Assembly (NCBI GenBank): GCA_900319105.1
Contig: ONND01000003.1
Span: forward strand, 124,001 to 188,000
Direction of reading: 5' to 3'
Source of the DNA: an uncultured Bacteroidales bacterium
Lineage (GTDB): Bacteria > Bacteroidota > Bacteroidia > Bacteroidales > Paludibacteraceae
DNA length: 64,000 nt
The translations under genes and the position numbers were made by a program. The notes beneath the pieces are model-generated. The model was not told the DNA's origin and did not search any database. It worked only from the letters and a program-made list of their open reading frames with translations. Below, in pieces: positions 27,147-36,753 of the stretch; position 1 is the stretch's first letter, and each line of letters opens with the position of its first letter.

Positions 27147-27680
27147 ATGAAAAGAACTGTTTTTTTCCTTCTGATAGGAATAGCGCTGATAGGTGCCGGA
27201 TGTCAAGGCAATACCTATTCGAACCTGCGCAATAAAGAAAAGAAACTGATTAAGAACTATATCAGTCGTAATAACCTCAATATCCTCACGGAAGAACCGG
27301 ACGAGGACTATGTATGGGGTGAGAAGGACTACTACAAGGTAGAGGGCTATGACGACCTCTATTTCCATCTGCGTCATCGCGGCGACTCCGGCGAGGTTGT
27401 AGCGAACGATCTGATCGTGACGCGCTATAAGAAATTCGAGCTCACCGAGGGAGCGGACACGCTCAGCTATTGGACGACCCTGGACCAAGCCCATCCGTAT
27501 GAGTTCCAGTACGGCAACCTGAGCAGCTGCGAGGCGCAAGGATGGCACATGGCGGTCAAGCTGATGAAGAACACGAATTCTGAATGTGAGGTGATCGTGC
27601 CCAGTAAGCTGGGGTTCGATGCGGAACAGATGTCCGTCACCCCGTACGTATATATCATGAATATCAAAGTAAAGCAATAA
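27147..27680 (+). CDS. DUF4827 family lipoprotein
   Basis: 177 residues. The lipoprotein signal MKRTVFFLLIGIALIGAGC is followed by a domain (NLRNKEKKLIKNYISRNN, YYKVEGYDDLYFHL, YWTTLDQAHPYEFQYGN, CEVIVPSKLGF) of the DUF4827 type, which in Bacteroidales is found next to the phosphoglucosamine mutase gene as here. It may be a further FKBP-like fold. Function unknown. Start ATG directly after the previous stop; glmM begins 2 nt after its own stop. Confidence 0.85.
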   Translation: MKRTVFFLLIGIALIGAGCQGNTYSNLRNKEKKLIKNYISRNNLNILTEEPDEDYVWGEKDYYKVEGYDDLYFHLRHRGDSGEVVANDLIVTRYKKFELTEGADTLSYWTTLDQAHPYEFQYGNLSSCEAQGWHMAVKLMKNTNSECEVIVPSKLGFDAEQMSVTPYVYIMNIKVKQ

Positions 27681-27681
27681 T

Positions 27682-29052
27682 ATGAGTTTAGTTAAATCTA
27701 TTTCCGGTATCCGCGGCACGATCGGTGGTCGCGTTGGTGAAGGATTGAACCCCGTGGATATCGTTCGTTTTACCGCTGCATACGCTACACAGCGCCGTGC
27801 GGCGATGCCGGATAACAATGTGATTGTAGTGGGACGGGACGCCCGTCTGAGCGGACACATGGTAGAGTCCATCGTGTGCGGCACCCTCATGGGAATGGGG
27901 TACGACGTGGTGAATATCGGGTTGGCATCCACGCCGACAACCGAGTTAGCCGTGACCGGAGAAAAAGCAGCCGGAGGTATTATCCTCACCGCCAGCCATA
28001 ACCCCAAGCAGTGGAACGCCCTCAAGCTGCTCAACGAAAAAGGCGAATTCCTCAATGACGCCGAAGGCAAAGGTGTACTGTCCATCGCCGAGGCGGAAGA
28101 TTTCACGTTCGCCGAGGTGGATGCTTTGGGCCATATGACCACCAAAGACTACCTGCCCTACCACATAGAGCAAGTGCTGAAACTGAAACTCGTCGATGTA
28201 GAGGCGATTAAGAAACGCGGCTTCACCGTAGCTATCGACTGCGTCAATTCAGTCGGTGGTCTGGCTATTCCGGCTATCCTGCGGGCAGTAGGAGTGGAGA
28301 ATATCATCGAACTCAACTGCACACCGAACGGTCAGTTTCCCCATAATCCGGAACCCCTGCCGCAACATCTGACCGAGATCAGCGACCTGCTCAAATCCGG
28401 TAAAGCGGATGTGGGTTTCGTCGTTGATCCGGATGTGGACCGCTTGGCGATCATTTGTGAGAACGGCGAGATGTTCGGGGAGGAATATACGCTCGTCAGC
28501 GTAGCCGACTATATCCTGCGTCATACGCCGGGCAACACGGTGAGCAACATGTCTTCCACCCGCGCGCTGAGCGATGTGACCAAGGCACACGGCGGCGAGT
28601 ATAGCGCCAGCGCGGTAGGCGAAGTGAACGTGGTAGCCGAGATGAAGCGCACAGGTGCCGTCATCGGCGGAGAAGGAAACGGCGGTGTGATCTACCCCGA
28701 GTGCCACTATGGCCGTGATGCACTCGTCGGGATTGCGCTCTTCCTCAGCCATCTCGCCCATCTGGATATGAAAGTGAGCGAACTGCGCAAAACCCTACCC
28801 GACTATTGCATCTCCAAGAACCGCATCGACCTCACTCCCGAAACGGACGTGGACGCTATTCTGGCAAACGTGAAAGAGCACTACAAGAACGAACGCGTCA
28901 ACGACCGCGACGGCGTGAAGATTGATTTCGCGGACGGATGGGTACATCTGCGCAAATCCAATACGGAGCCGATCATCCGCGTCTATTCGGAGGCTGCCAC
29001 GATGGACGAGGCGAACGCTTTGGCGCAGCAGGTCATCCAAATGGTCAAATGA
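27682..29052 (+). CDS. glmM: Phosphoglucosamine mutase
   Basis: 456 residues. It interconverts glucosamine-6-P and glucosamine-1-P for UDP-GlcNAc, and so for peptidoglycan and lipid A. The catalytic phosphoserine is Ser105 in LTASHNPKQWN; the metal loop is DPDVDR (~246-251), the sugar loop GEGNGGVIYP, and the phosphate site RKSNTEPIIRVYSEA. The TAxHNP form and length fit the bacterial GlmM/phosphomannomutase family; phosphoglucomutase activity cannot be ruled out. It sits in a tight run of four genes with surE following. The 3' end (CAAATGGTCAAATGACC) is almost the same 17-mer as at the 3' end of the ABC gene (16833). Confidence 0.92.
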   Translation: MSLVKSISGIRGTIGGRVGEGLNPVDIVRFTAAYATQRRAAMPDNNVIVVGRDARLSGHMVESIVCGTLMGMGYDVVNIGLASTPTTELAVTGEKAAGGIILTASHNPKQWNALKLLNEKGEFLNDAEGKGVLSIAEAEDFTFAEVDALGHMTTKDYLPYHIEQVLKLKLVDVEAIKKRGFTVAIDCVNSVGGLAIPAILRAVGVENIIELNCTPNGQFPHNPEPLPQHLTEISDLLKSGKADVGFVVDPDVDRLAIICENGEMFGEEYTLVSVADYILRHTPGNTVSNMSSTRALSDVTKAHGGEYSASAVGEVNVVAEMKRTGAVIGGEGNGGVIYPECHYGRDALVGIALFLSHLAHLDMKVSELRKTLPDYCISKNRIDLTPETDVDAILANVKEHYKNERVNDRDGVKIDFADGWVHLRKSNTEPIIRVYSEAATMDEANALAQQVIQMVK

Positions 29053-29095
29053 CCCATACGGCAAAGCAGATCGTATGAACGAAGTGAATAAAGAA

Positions 29096-29851
29096 ATGGT
29101 AAATGGCTTGAATATAGTAGTAGTCAACGATGATGGCTGGGGGACGGCAGGGATTCGTCTGTTAGCTAAAGAGATGACCAAGCTGGGTAAGGTAACGGTC
29201 ATAGCGCCCGACGGTCCGCGAAGTGGCAAAGGAGCGTCTATCAGTGTGACCGACCCGATCTACCTGCGTCATATCGAGGAGCATGATCTCAATGGCGCCG
29301 AGGTTTATACGACCAACGGCACTCCGGCAGACTGCGTCAAGATCGCCAGAGAGGTACTCTTCCCCGATACGGCAATCGACCTGCTCGTCTCCGGCATCAA
29401 TCATGGCAGTAATGCGTCCGTCAATGCGATGTATTCCGGTACGATCGGAGCCTGCTTCGTGGCGGCAGAGAAAGGGATTCCCGCTATCGGATGGTCTATC
29501 AACAGCCATGAGATGGACGTGGATCTGCATTGGCTCCAACCCTTCCTCGCCGATGTGACACAGCATATATACGAAGAGGGTATCGCGCCCCGTACGGTGT
29601 TTAATATCAATGCGCCGGTGGGTGAGATAGAAGGAATCCGCTGGACGCGTGAGTGTCTGGGACACTGGGCGCATGAACTGGTGCCGAGTGCCGATCCCAA
29701 GCCGGACGGCGTGATCAGTAGCTTCAAACTGGCGGGTGAGTTCGTGAATGACGAACCGGCCTCGACCGATACGGACATCTGGGCGATGGAGCACCAACTG
29801 CTCGCTATCACACCCCTCACAATAGACTGGACCGCTTATGGATCGCTTTGA
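29096..29851 (+). CDS. surE: 5'/3'-nucleotidase SurE
   Basis: 251 residues from the ATG at 29096 (an in-frame ATG at 29075 would add 7). The family metal site NDDG (residues 11-14), the APDGPRSGKGAS loop and SGINHGSN are present. It removes phosphate from nucleoside monophosphates and is induced in stationary phase in other bacteria. It begins 43 nt after glmM. Its last 14 nt overlap the next gene. Confidence 0.93.
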   Translation: MVNGLNIVVVNDDGWGTAGIRLLAKEMTKLGKVTVIAPDGPRSGKGASISVTDPIYLRHIEEHDLNGAEVYTTNGTPADCVKIAREVLFPDTAIDLLVSGINHGSNASVNAMYSGTIGACFVAAEKGIPAIGWSINSHEMDVDLHWLQPFLADVTQHIYEEGIAPRTVFNINAPVGEIEGIRWTRECLGHWAHELVPSADPKPDGVISSFKLAGEFVNDEPASTDTDIWAMEHQLLAITPLTIDWTAYGSL

Positions 29852-30116
29852 CCGTTATTGGATAGGAATACTGATCGGCTTGCTCCTGCCGGCCGCTTTC
29901 GGATTGACGTATATCGAGGTGATGAACCTCTGGTATCCGCTGCGCACCTTGCAGTTCGAGGCCGGAGGCGTACTGAGCAAACTGCTACTCGTCAGCGTCT
30001 TTCCGGACCTGGCGCTGATCTTCGTCTTCTATACCACAGATACGTGGCGTCTAAGCAAGGGCTTGTTAGTCGGCGCTATGCCGTATGTCCTGGCTTCGCT
30101 ATGGGTGTCGATGTGA
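29838..30116 (+). CDS. Small integral membrane protein
   Basis: 92 residues with three hydrophobic segments (IGILIGLLLPAAFGLTYI, LLLVSVFPDLALIFVFY, LVGAMPYVLASLWV). It overlaps the surE 3' end by 14 nt, so it is translationally coupled. In Bacteroides a gene of this sort sits between surE and lpxB; here lpxB is present but faces it, and the two coding regions overlap tail to tail by 41 bp. A role in the envelope or lipid A pathway is possible only by context. Confidence 0.7.
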   Translation: MDRFDRYWIGILIGLLLPAAFGLTYIEVMNLWYPLRTLQFEAGGVLSKLLLVSVFPDLALIFVFYTTDTWRLSKGLLVGAMPYVLASLWVSM

Positions 30117-31227
30117 TGATTTCGGCTGCGCGTTCGGCTGCCGGACGCGTACCTAATAAAGAACGGATATGCTCGTATGACGCGAGCATATTTTTTGTAT
30201 ATTCCTCGTCGTGCAAGAGCCGGTCTAACTCCCGTGTTACGTTCGCCACAGTAAACTCATTGGCGATACACTCGCGGATGACCAGCTTGCCCGCAATGAT
30301 ATTGACTAAGGTAAAATACGGAATGGTGAACAGCAGCGGGCGTGCCCATCGAATGAGTGCGATCGCCCATGACAGTGCCAGATGATAAACCGCCACTTGC
30401 GGACACCCCAAGAGCGCGGTCTCGAGTGTGGCGGTACCGGAGTTGACAATCGCCGCTTTTGCCTGCTGCACCGCTGTATAAGTATCCCGCGTCAGAGTCT
30501 CGTCCTCCTGCAGATAGGGAGCGTAGAAAGTATCCTCGATACCGGGTGCGGCACATACGACACGCTTATACTCCGGGTACTGCCGCGCAGCCTCTAACAT
30601 ACGGCCTAAACAGTTCGAGATCTCCGTTGGACGGGATCCCGGGAGAATAGCAATGACCGGCGTTGCCTGTAAGACCGCTGCGCTGCCGGATCGCTGCGCT
30701 GTAAGATCGCTGCGCTGTAGGATCTCCTCCGCCGTCGGGTTGCCGACGTAGGTGCAGCGGTACCCGTACCGGGCATAGAAAGCCGGCTCGAAAGGAAAGA
30801 TACCCAACACCTCGTCGCATAGACGGGCGATGCGATGGATGCGTCGGCGCTTCCATGCCCACACCTTGGGCGGGATGTAGTAGTAGATCTTCGTTTGTGG
30901 AAGATGCTTGCGGCAGAAAGCCGCCATTTGGAGGTTGAAAGAGGGATAGTCAATGAGGATCAGTACGTCCGGCCGATCCGTCAGCAAGGCCTCTTCGGCG
31001 ATACGGAAATTACGGCGTATCTGACCTAAGTTCTTCAGTACCGCAGCAAAGCCCATGAAGGCCATCTTCCGGATATGCTGGTGCAGGAGGCACCCGGCGG
31101 CTTCCATCCGGTCGCCGCCGAGTCCTGTACATTGTGCCTGGGGATCGCGGTGCTTCAACTGCTCTATCAATGCCGCCCCATGCAGATCCCCCGACGCCTC
31201 TCCTGCTATGATGAAATACTTACTCAA
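30076..31227 (-). CDS. lpxB: Lipid-A-disaccharide synthase
   Basis: 383 residues. It joins UDP-2,3-diacylglucosamine and lipid X to form the lipid A disaccharide at the inner membrane. Seen: FIIAGEASGDLHGA at the start, LIDYPSFNLQMA, YYIPPKVWAWK, VGNPTAEE, AILPGSRPTEI and NSGTATLETALLG. Between VGNPTAEE and IAILPGSR there is a short Arg/Ser/Ala-rich stretch (LQRSDLTAQRSGSAAVLQ) coded by a tandem GATCGCTGCGCTGTA tract (30664-30725). Last gene of rsfS-ftsH-M16-lpxB, 6 nt after the peptidase. Its 3' end overlaps a converging gene. Confidence 0.95.
   Translation of the reverse strand: MSKYFIIAGEASGDLHGAALIEQLKHRDPQAQCTGLGGDRMEAAGCLLHQHIRKMAFMGFAAVLKNLGQIRRNFRIAEEALLTDRPDVLILIDYPSFNLQMAAFCRKHLPQTKIYYYIPPKVWAWKRRRIHRIARLCDEVLGIFPFEPAFYARYGYRCTYVGNPTAEEILQRSDLTAQRSGSAAVLQATPVIAILPGSRPTEISNCLGRMLEAARQYPEYKRVVCAAPGIEDTFYAPYLQEDETLTRDTYTAVQQAKAAIVNSGTATLETALLGCPQVAVYHLALSWAIALIRWARPLLFTIPYFTLVNIIAGKLVIRECIANEFTVANVTRELDRLLHDEEYTKNMLASYEHIRSLLGTRPAAERAAEIITSTPIAKPGHTA
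30664..30725. repeat. GATCGCTGCGCTGTAA tract inside lpxB
   Basis: Three to four units of ~16 bp (GACCGCTGCGCTGCCG, GATCGCTGCGCTGTAA, GATCGCTGCGCTGTAG, GATC), in frame, in a loop-like position between two conserved LpxB blocks. Confidence 0.8.
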
Positions 31228-31233
31228 TCTCCT

Positions 31234-34035
31234 TTAATGCTCCGGAAACATGACTACCTCGAATACATTGCCGGCCGAGACGAGTTGTTTCAGAGTCTGC
31301 TGAACCGTCTGAGCGGTGATAGCCTCGACTGCCGGCTTGTAGTCACGGATGTTATTGATGCCGTACATGTAATACAGGTACAGCGCCGAACGCCAGTACT
31401 TGTTGTTCTCCAGATCCTCCTGATAGTCCTTGAGCATCGACTCTTTTTCCTTCTGCAGGTCGGTAGCCAGCGGGCCATCCTTGATGATGGTCTGCACCTC
31501 CTCGTGGATGATCTCCATCAGTCGTTCCTGCTTCTTCGGGTCGGTATCAAACTGCATGATCAGGCTCGCGCGGGGTACCGGAAGGATGGACATATCGCCG
31601 TAGGTAGCTACGCCGTACGAACCGCCTTCGCGCTCACGGATGGACTCCAAGTAACGGGTCGAGAGGATACGTCCGATCATCTCCATATTCAGGTCATTAG
31701 CGAGCGAATAAGGCATATCGTAGGAGGTATATTGGATACGGTTCGACGCCGTGGTAGTCTCCATCTTGCGGGTGAAATAGTTCTTCTGCATACCCGGTGT
31801 AATGCGTACATGATGGTCAATAACCTCCTCGCGGGCTTTCTTGGTTTTCAGACCGCCTAACCACTGGCAGATCAGTTCCTGCACTTTGGCGTCCGTCGGG
31901 TCGATATTACCTACGAAGATGAAGGTAAAATCACCCGGATTGGCGAAGCGCTCTTTGTAGATCTCAAGCGCTTTGTCGAGCGACACTTTCTCCATAAGTT
32001 GCAGGTTCACGATCGGCGTACGGTCGGAATGGTTCGAAGCCATCATCTGTACGGAATCCGAGAAGATGGTCTTGGGGTTCTTGTCGCGGTTAACTAGTTG
32101 GTTATGAAGCAGGTTCATCGTCGTCTGATAAGCCTCCTCGTCGCGACGCGGTGCCGTGAAATAGAGGTAGGTCAGTTGCAGCATGGTCTCAAGATCCTTG
32201 ACGGTTGAAGAACCGTTCATGCGCTCCATGTTCTCTGCGATCTCCGGCGATACGGAAACAGTCTTACCTGCCAGCGCTTTCTCCAACTGCGGCATGGTAA
32301 ACGTGCCGATACCGGACATCCCGACGATCGTGGTAGCCAGTTTGGCAGACGGCAGATCTTCGGTCTTCACCTGCGTCATTCCGCCTTTCGAGAAGCCCTG
32401 CATCAGGATCTCGTCGGCCTTGAAGGTGGTTGGTTTGATCACTACCTTGATGCCGTTATTCAGCGTCCATTCGGTATATCCGAGCTCCTCGTTCTGCTTG
32501 GTTGATTTGATCTTGCCTTTGTGCGGAGCTTTCTTCACCAGCTCAGTGTCAATCTTCTCCTCTTGCGGCGCTTCGATAGCCAGTTCGCCCTGAGCGGCGA
32601 TAGTGGCTACGATAGCCTCCGGCGAAGGGATGTGTACCCCTTCTTTCGCCGGCGCAGAGATGGCGATGGTCGGGTTGGCATGGGTGAGCGACTGCGCCAA
32701 CTGGTTCACTTTCTCCAGCGGGATCAACGGCAGGAAAGCCTGGGTCATCTCATATTCCCATTGCGCGCCCGGCATGGTCTCTCCGTTCTCGAAATGGCGG
32801 ATGCACTCGCGCGCCAAGGTGATGTTCTTACGGGTATTACGCTCGTTGTAGTAAGTCTCCATCGCTGTCATCTTGTCGTTCTTCACGCGCTCCAGCTCGG
32901 CATTCGTGAATCCGTAGCGATGCATTTTCTCCAACTGGTAAACGAGGTCGTTATAGGCCTCTGTCTCGCGCCCCTCTTTCGGGATGATGACCGCCATGAA
33001 GGCGTCCATCTTCTTCACTACCTCGCCGTAGTAACAGCCGGCACCGGAGAACGAAGCGTTGGGATCATGCGAGAGATCCGACATACGGTTGTTGAACATA
33101 TCGCAAGCCAGACCGCGTACCATGTTGAGCGTATATTCTTTCGCCGTCTGTTGCAGCGCCTCGGGCAGCTGGTCAAACTTGTACTCCAACGTGATACGTG
33201 TACCCTGCGCCTCCGGATCGGTCACTATCGCCACCAACGGTTTGTCGTTATGGTTCACCGTATAGATCGGGCGCTCGCCATAGTTGGTACGGCGCGGTAC
33301 GTCTGCCCAGAGAGCCTTGATCTTCGCCTCGATCGTATCAACATTGATATCGCCGACCACGATGATAGCCTGATTGTCCGGACCGTACCATTTATGGTAG
33401 TAGTCACGCAGGGCCTGGTACTCAAAATTATTGATCACCGCCGTATCGCCGATCACGTCGCGCTTGGCGTACTGGGTGCCGGGATACATGAGGGCACGCA
33501 TCTCCTTCCACATACGGCGCTGCGCAGTACGACCCGTGCGCCATTCCTCTAAGATCACGCCGCGCTCGGCATCGATCTCTTCGTCCAAGAGCAACAAGCC
33601 GCAACTCCAGTCGTGCATCACGAGTAGCGCACTGTCCACAATGCCTGCGCGATAGGTCGGCACGTCTGACAGGCGGTAAACGGTCTCGTCGATCGAGGTG
33701 TAGGCATTGATATTACCGCCGAAATTGACACCAATCGACTCAAAATAATTGATGATGCCCTTACCCGGGAAATGTTGCGTACCGTTGAAGGCCATGTGCT
33801 CCAGGAAGTGCGCCAGACCGTTCTGGTTGTCCTCCTCGAGGATGGCACCTACAGCCTGCGCGATATGAAACTCCGCACGTTGTTTGGGCTGCTCGTTATG
33901 ACGGATGTAATACGTCAATCCGTTATCCAATCGGCCGTAACGAACCTCCGGGTCCATCGGCAGTTTCTCCGGCGCTTCTTGCGCCGACACCATCGCTGCG
34001 CAAAGCAGCGTAATGCTAAGCAGTAGTTTTTTCAT
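31234..34035 (-). CDS. M16 family zinc peptidase (insulinase-like)
   Basis: 933 residues from [19 protein letters not shown], a signal peptide; the frame is open 15 codons above, but that part overlaps ftsH and lacks signal character. The inverted zinc motif HFLEH (~residues 77-81) is followed by the distal Glu in the EIDAERGVILEEW region. Four M16 repeats fill the length, as in the pitrilysin/PqqL type. Role: periplasmic degradation of peptides. The first codons overlap the ftsH 3' end by 20 nt, so the two are coupled. Confidence 0.92.
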   Translation of the reverse strand: MKKLLLSITLLCAAMVSAQEAPEKLPMDPEVRYGRLDNGLTYYIRHNEQPKQRAEFHIAQAVGAILEEDNQNGLAHFLEHMAFNGTQHFPGKGIINYFESIGVNFGGNINAYTSIDETVYRLSDVPTYRAGIVDSALLVMHDWSCGLLLLDEEIDAERGVILEEWRTGRTAQRRMWKEMRALMYPGTQYAKRDVIGDTAVINNFEYQALRDYYHKWYGPDNQAIIVVGDINVDTIEAKIKALWADVPRRTNYGERPIYTVNHNDKPLVAIVTDPEAQGTRITLEYKFDQLPEALQQTAKEYTLNMVRGLACDMFNNRMSDLSHDPNASFSGAGCYYGEVVKKMDAFMAVIIPKEGRETEAYNDLVYQLEKMHRYGFTNAELERVKNDKMTAMETYYNERNTRKNITLARECIRHFENGETMPGAQWEYEMTQAFLPLIPLEKVNQLAQSLTHANPTIAISAPAKEGVHIPSPEAIVATIAAQGELAIEAPQEEKIDTELVKKAPHKGKIKSTKQNEELGYTEWTLNNGIKVVIKPTTFKADEILMQGFSKGGMTQVKTEDLPSAKLATTIVGMSGIGTFTMPQLEKALAGKTVSVSPEIAENMERMNGSSTVKDLETMLQLTYLYFTAPRRDEEAYQTTMNLLHNQLVNRDKNPKTIFSDSVQMMASNHSDRTPIVNLQLMEKVSLDKALEIYKERFANPGDFTFIFVGNIDPTDAKVQELICQWLGGLKTKKAREEVIDHHVRITPGMQKNYFTRKMETTTASNRIQYTSYDMPYSLANDLNMEMIGRILSTRYLESIREREGGSYGVATYGDMSILPVPRASLIMQFDTDPKKQERLMEIIHEEVQTIIKDGPLATDLQKEKESMLKDYQEDLENNKYWRSALYLYYMYGINNIRDYKPAVEAITAQTVQQTLKQLVSAGNVFEVVMFPEH

Positions 34036-36079
34036 TTGTATGTGTATTTTGTGTTTCTTCTTTCTTCTTACGCGGCGCACGTTTTTTCTTCGTCGCCGCT
34101 TTCTCTGCCTCCGCGATCGCGGCGTTCACCTCCAGCAACTCGTCGCCGCGGCTCTTCCACGGACGCGGACCTAAGATACGCTCTACATCCTCGCTGGTGA
34201 TCACCTCATGCTCGATCAGCAGTTGGGCGATCTGATGATGCCCGTCGGCGTACTGGGTCAGGATCTCTTTGGCGCGTTTCATCTGCTCGGCAATGATACG
34301 CTTGGTCTCTTCGTCAATCAGGTTCGCCGTGTCATCCGAATAAGGTTTCACGAGTCCGTAGTCATATCGGCCGGTGGAGTCGTAGAAACTGATATCTTTC
34401 AGTTTGTCGCTCATGCCGTAGTATGCCACCATCGCGTACGCCTGTTTGGTAGCGCGTTCCAAGTCGTTCAGTGCCCCGGTTGAGGTCTGGTTCAGGAAGA
34501 GCTGCTCTGCCGCACGGCCGCCGAGTAACGAGCATAACTCATCGAGTATATGATCCTCGTTGGTCAGCTGGCGTTCTTCCGGCAGGTACCACGCAGCGCC
34601 TAACGCCATTCCGCGAGGAACGATCGTCACTTTGACTAACGGATTCGCCCAGCGGAGCATCCAACTGATGGTCGCATGACCTGCCTCATGGTATGCAATC
34701 GATTTCTTCTCCTCATCGGTCATGATCTTGTTCTTGCGTTCCAGACCGCCTACGATACGATCCACCGCATCCATGAAATCCTGCTTCGTCACTTTCTTCC
34801 GTCCGCCACGCGCTGCGATCAATGCCGCCTCGTTACATACATTGGCGATATCGGCGCCCGAGAAACCCGGGGTCTGCTTGCTCAGGAAATCGACGTCCAC
34901 ACTCTCGTCTAACTTGATCGGACGGAGGTGTACCTGAAAGATCTCCTTACGCTCCTGCAGATCCGGCAACTCGACGTGGATCTGTCGGTCAAAACGTCCG
35001 GCACGCAGCAGCGCAGCGTCCAATACGTCAGCGCGGTTAGTCGCCGCCAGGATGATCACACCCGAGTTGGTTCCGAAACCGTCCATCTCGGTCAATAACT
35101 GGTTAAGCGTACTCTCACGCTCGTCGTTACCGCCCGTCATCACGCTCTTGCCACGCGCACGACCAATAGCGTCTATCTCATCGATGAAGATGATGGCCGG
35201 CGCTTTCTCTTTCGCTTGGCGGAAGAGGTCACGCACACGGCTCGCACCCACACCCACGAACATCTCTACGAAATCGGAACCGCTCATCGAGAAGAACGGC
35301 ACGTCTGCCTCTCCGGCAACCGCCTTGGCGAGCAAGGTCTTACCCGTACCCGGAGGGCCTACTAACAAAGCGCCCTTGGGGATCTTCGCTCCGATCTCTG
35401 TATATTTCTTGGGGTTCTTGAGAAACTCCACGATTTCTTGCACCTCTTGCTTGGCGCCATACAGACCCGCTACGTCCTGGAACGTCACCTTGTCTTTCTT
35501 GTCCTTGTCGAAGAGTTGCGCCTGCGCTTTACCGACACCGAAGATACCGCCTACGCCACCTGCTCCGCCTATTCCGCGACTCAGATAAACGAAGAAAAGG
35601 ATCATCAGCGCGAACGGCAGGATATTCACCAGTATCAGATACCAGTAATCCCGCGATTTATCGTACTTCACGTCTATCGCCGCTTGTCCGTTCGCCTTGC
35701 GCGTTGCGTTCACGCCGTCGATATATTTGGAAAACTCATCGATGGACGGCACTTGGGTATGCAGCGTTCCTTTCGCGCGCTCGCCCTCACCCTGGGTACC
35801 AAACACCAGAGTATAACTCTGCGGACGAACAAAAGCGTTCGCTTGCAGATCATCCGTCACTTCGATCTTTTCAATGGCGCCCGCCTCGATGTATGCCGTA
35901 AGCTTGGTATAACTCAACTCCTTGCTTGCTCCTACTCCCTGTTTGTCACCAAAGAAATAGAAGCCCAGGATAGAGAAAGCCACTGCGTAAAACAGGATGT
36001 TCAGCCATCGGCGCGGACCACTCGGCTGACCCTGAGGAGGCATATTGCCTCTCGGTCTGTTATTTTTTCTTTCTGCCAT
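34016..36079 (-). CDS. ftsH: ATP-dependent zinc metalloprotease FtsH
   Basis: 687 residues from MAERKNN, after the CCACTAACC tract. Two membrane segments ([19 protein letters not shown] and [19 protein letters not shown]) bracket the periplasmic domain. Then come the AAA ATPase (GPPGTGKT ~residue 240, [13 protein letters not shown], second-region GRFDRQIHV) and the zinc site HEAGH (~463). The C-terminal tail is rich in Lys/Arg/Glu. It degrades misfolded membrane proteins and regulators such as LpxC in other bacteria; its operon with lpxB fits a lipid A link (inference). Confidence 0.97.
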   Translation of the reverse strand: MAERKNNRPRGNMPPQGQPSGPRRWLNILFYAVAFSILGFYFFGDKQGVGASKELSYTKLTAYIEAGAIEKIEVTDDLQANAFVRPQSYTLVFGTQGEGERAKGTLHTQVPSIDEFSKYIDGVNATRKANGQAAIDVKYDKSRDYWYLILVNILPFALMILFFVYLSRGIGGAGGVGGIFGVGKAQAQLFDKDKKDKVTFQDVAGLYGAKQEVQEIVEFLKNPKKYTEIGAKIPKGALLVGPPGTGKTLLAKAVAGEADVPFFSMSGSDFVEMFVGVGASRVRDLFRQAKEKAPAIIFIDEIDAIGRARGKSVMTGGNDERESTLNQLLTEMDGFGTNSGVIILAATNRADVLDAALLRAGRFDRQIHVELPDLQERKEIFQVHLRPIKLDESVDVDFLSKQTPGFSGADIANVCNEAALIAARGGRKKVTKQDFMDAVDRIVGGLERKNKIMTDEEKKSIAYHEAGHATISWMLRWANPLVKVTIVPRGMALGAAWYLPEERQLTNEDHILDELCSLLGGRAAEQLFLNQTSTGALNDLERATKQAYAMVAYYGMSDKLKDISFYDSTGRYDYGLVKPYSDDTANLIDEETKRIIAEQMKRAKEILTQYADGHHQIAQLLIEHEVITSEDVERILGPRPWKSRGDELLEVNAAIAEAEKAATKKKRAPRKKKEETQNTHTNEKTTA

Positions 36080-36089
36080 ATTCTTATTT

Positions 36090-36133
36090 CTAACCACTAA
36101 TCCACTAACCACTAACCACTAATCCCCTAACCG
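36090..36133. repeat. CCACTAAC tract between rsfS and ftsH
   Basis: Units ACCACTAATCC, ACTAACC, ACTAACC, ACTAATCC, CCTAACCG. The rsfS stop codon (TAA) is at its edge. Confidence 0.8.
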
Positions 36134-36499
36134 TTAAACGATCTCCGGCAACTCCGTTACCTTTCCGTCTGCCCAGAGATGCTCGATGTCATAGAAGGCA
36201 CGGGGCTCACGCTGCATCACATGAACAAAAATCGTACCATAGTCCATCGCGATCCATTCTGCGTTCTCCTGACCGGACACACTCAGCGGGTGAACATGCG
36301 TCGTGGTACGCACAAAATCATCGATCTCGTCAGCAATAGCCGCTACCTGGGTGTTGCTCTGACCCTCGCAGATCAGCATGTACTCCACCGGCGCCTCTTT
36401 GATCTTGCGCAGGTCGATCGTTACAATTCGTTGCCCTTTACGGTTCCGGATACCTTCAATAATGGTATCCATCAGTTTTTTTGTACTTACTTCTTTCAT
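36134..36499 (-). CDS. rsfS: Ribosome silencing factor RsfS
   Basis: 121 residues, full length for the Iojap/RsfS family. It binds ribosomal protein L14 and blocks subunit joining when nutrients are short. Seen: IRNRKGQRIVTIDLRKI, YMLICEGQSNTQVAAIADEI, WIAMDYGTIFVHVMQREPRAFYDIEHLW. First gene of the rsfS-ftsH-M16-lpxB run. No clear promoter was picked out upstream; the region holds a TAATTCTC tract. Confidence 0.95.
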   Translation of the reverse strand: MKEVSTKKLMDTIIEGIRNRKGQRIVTIDLRKIKEAPVEYMLICEGQSNTQVAAIADEIDDFVRTTTHVHPLSVSGQENAEWIAMDYGTIFVHVMQREPRAFYDIEHLWADGKVTELPEIV

Positions 36500-36504
36500 A
36501 TATT

Positions 36505-36556
36505 TTTCTAATTCTCTAATTCATCAATCCCTTCACTCTCTAATTCTCTAACTCAT
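36505..36556. repeat. TAATTCTC tract upstream of rsfS
   Basis: Units CTAATTCT and CTAACTC are interspersed with TCATCAATCCC, in the rsfS leader. Confidence 0.6.
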
Positions 36557-36600
36557 TAAATATTAATTAATATTTTGAGTAATCGGACTTGAAATAAAAA

Positions 36601-36753
36601 TTTATTTATGTTTATCGCTTTTGAAGGCTTTTACTCGTCAGAGTGCGGGCTTAGGTGTTAAAAGCCATCTGGGGGCTTGCACACAAGTGGGTTTTAGCAA
36701 CTAAGTACGCATAGCGCGAAGCGCAAAAGCCTTCAAAAGTGTTTATCTATGTT
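36601..36753 (+). repeat. Structured intergenic element A, copy 2
   Basis: The outer arms CTTTTGAAGGCTTTT (36618-36632) and AAAAGCCTTCAAAAG (36725-36739) are perfectly complementary over 15 bp. The inner stem CTTAG/CTAAG replaces the TTGGTG/CACCAA region of A1, with at least one compensatory pair. The apical part GGGCTTGCACACAAGTGGG contains CTTG-CACA-CAAG. It is flanked by TTTATTTATGTTTAT and TTTATCTATGTTT. The right end carries the tatD stop codon. Confidence 0.7.
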
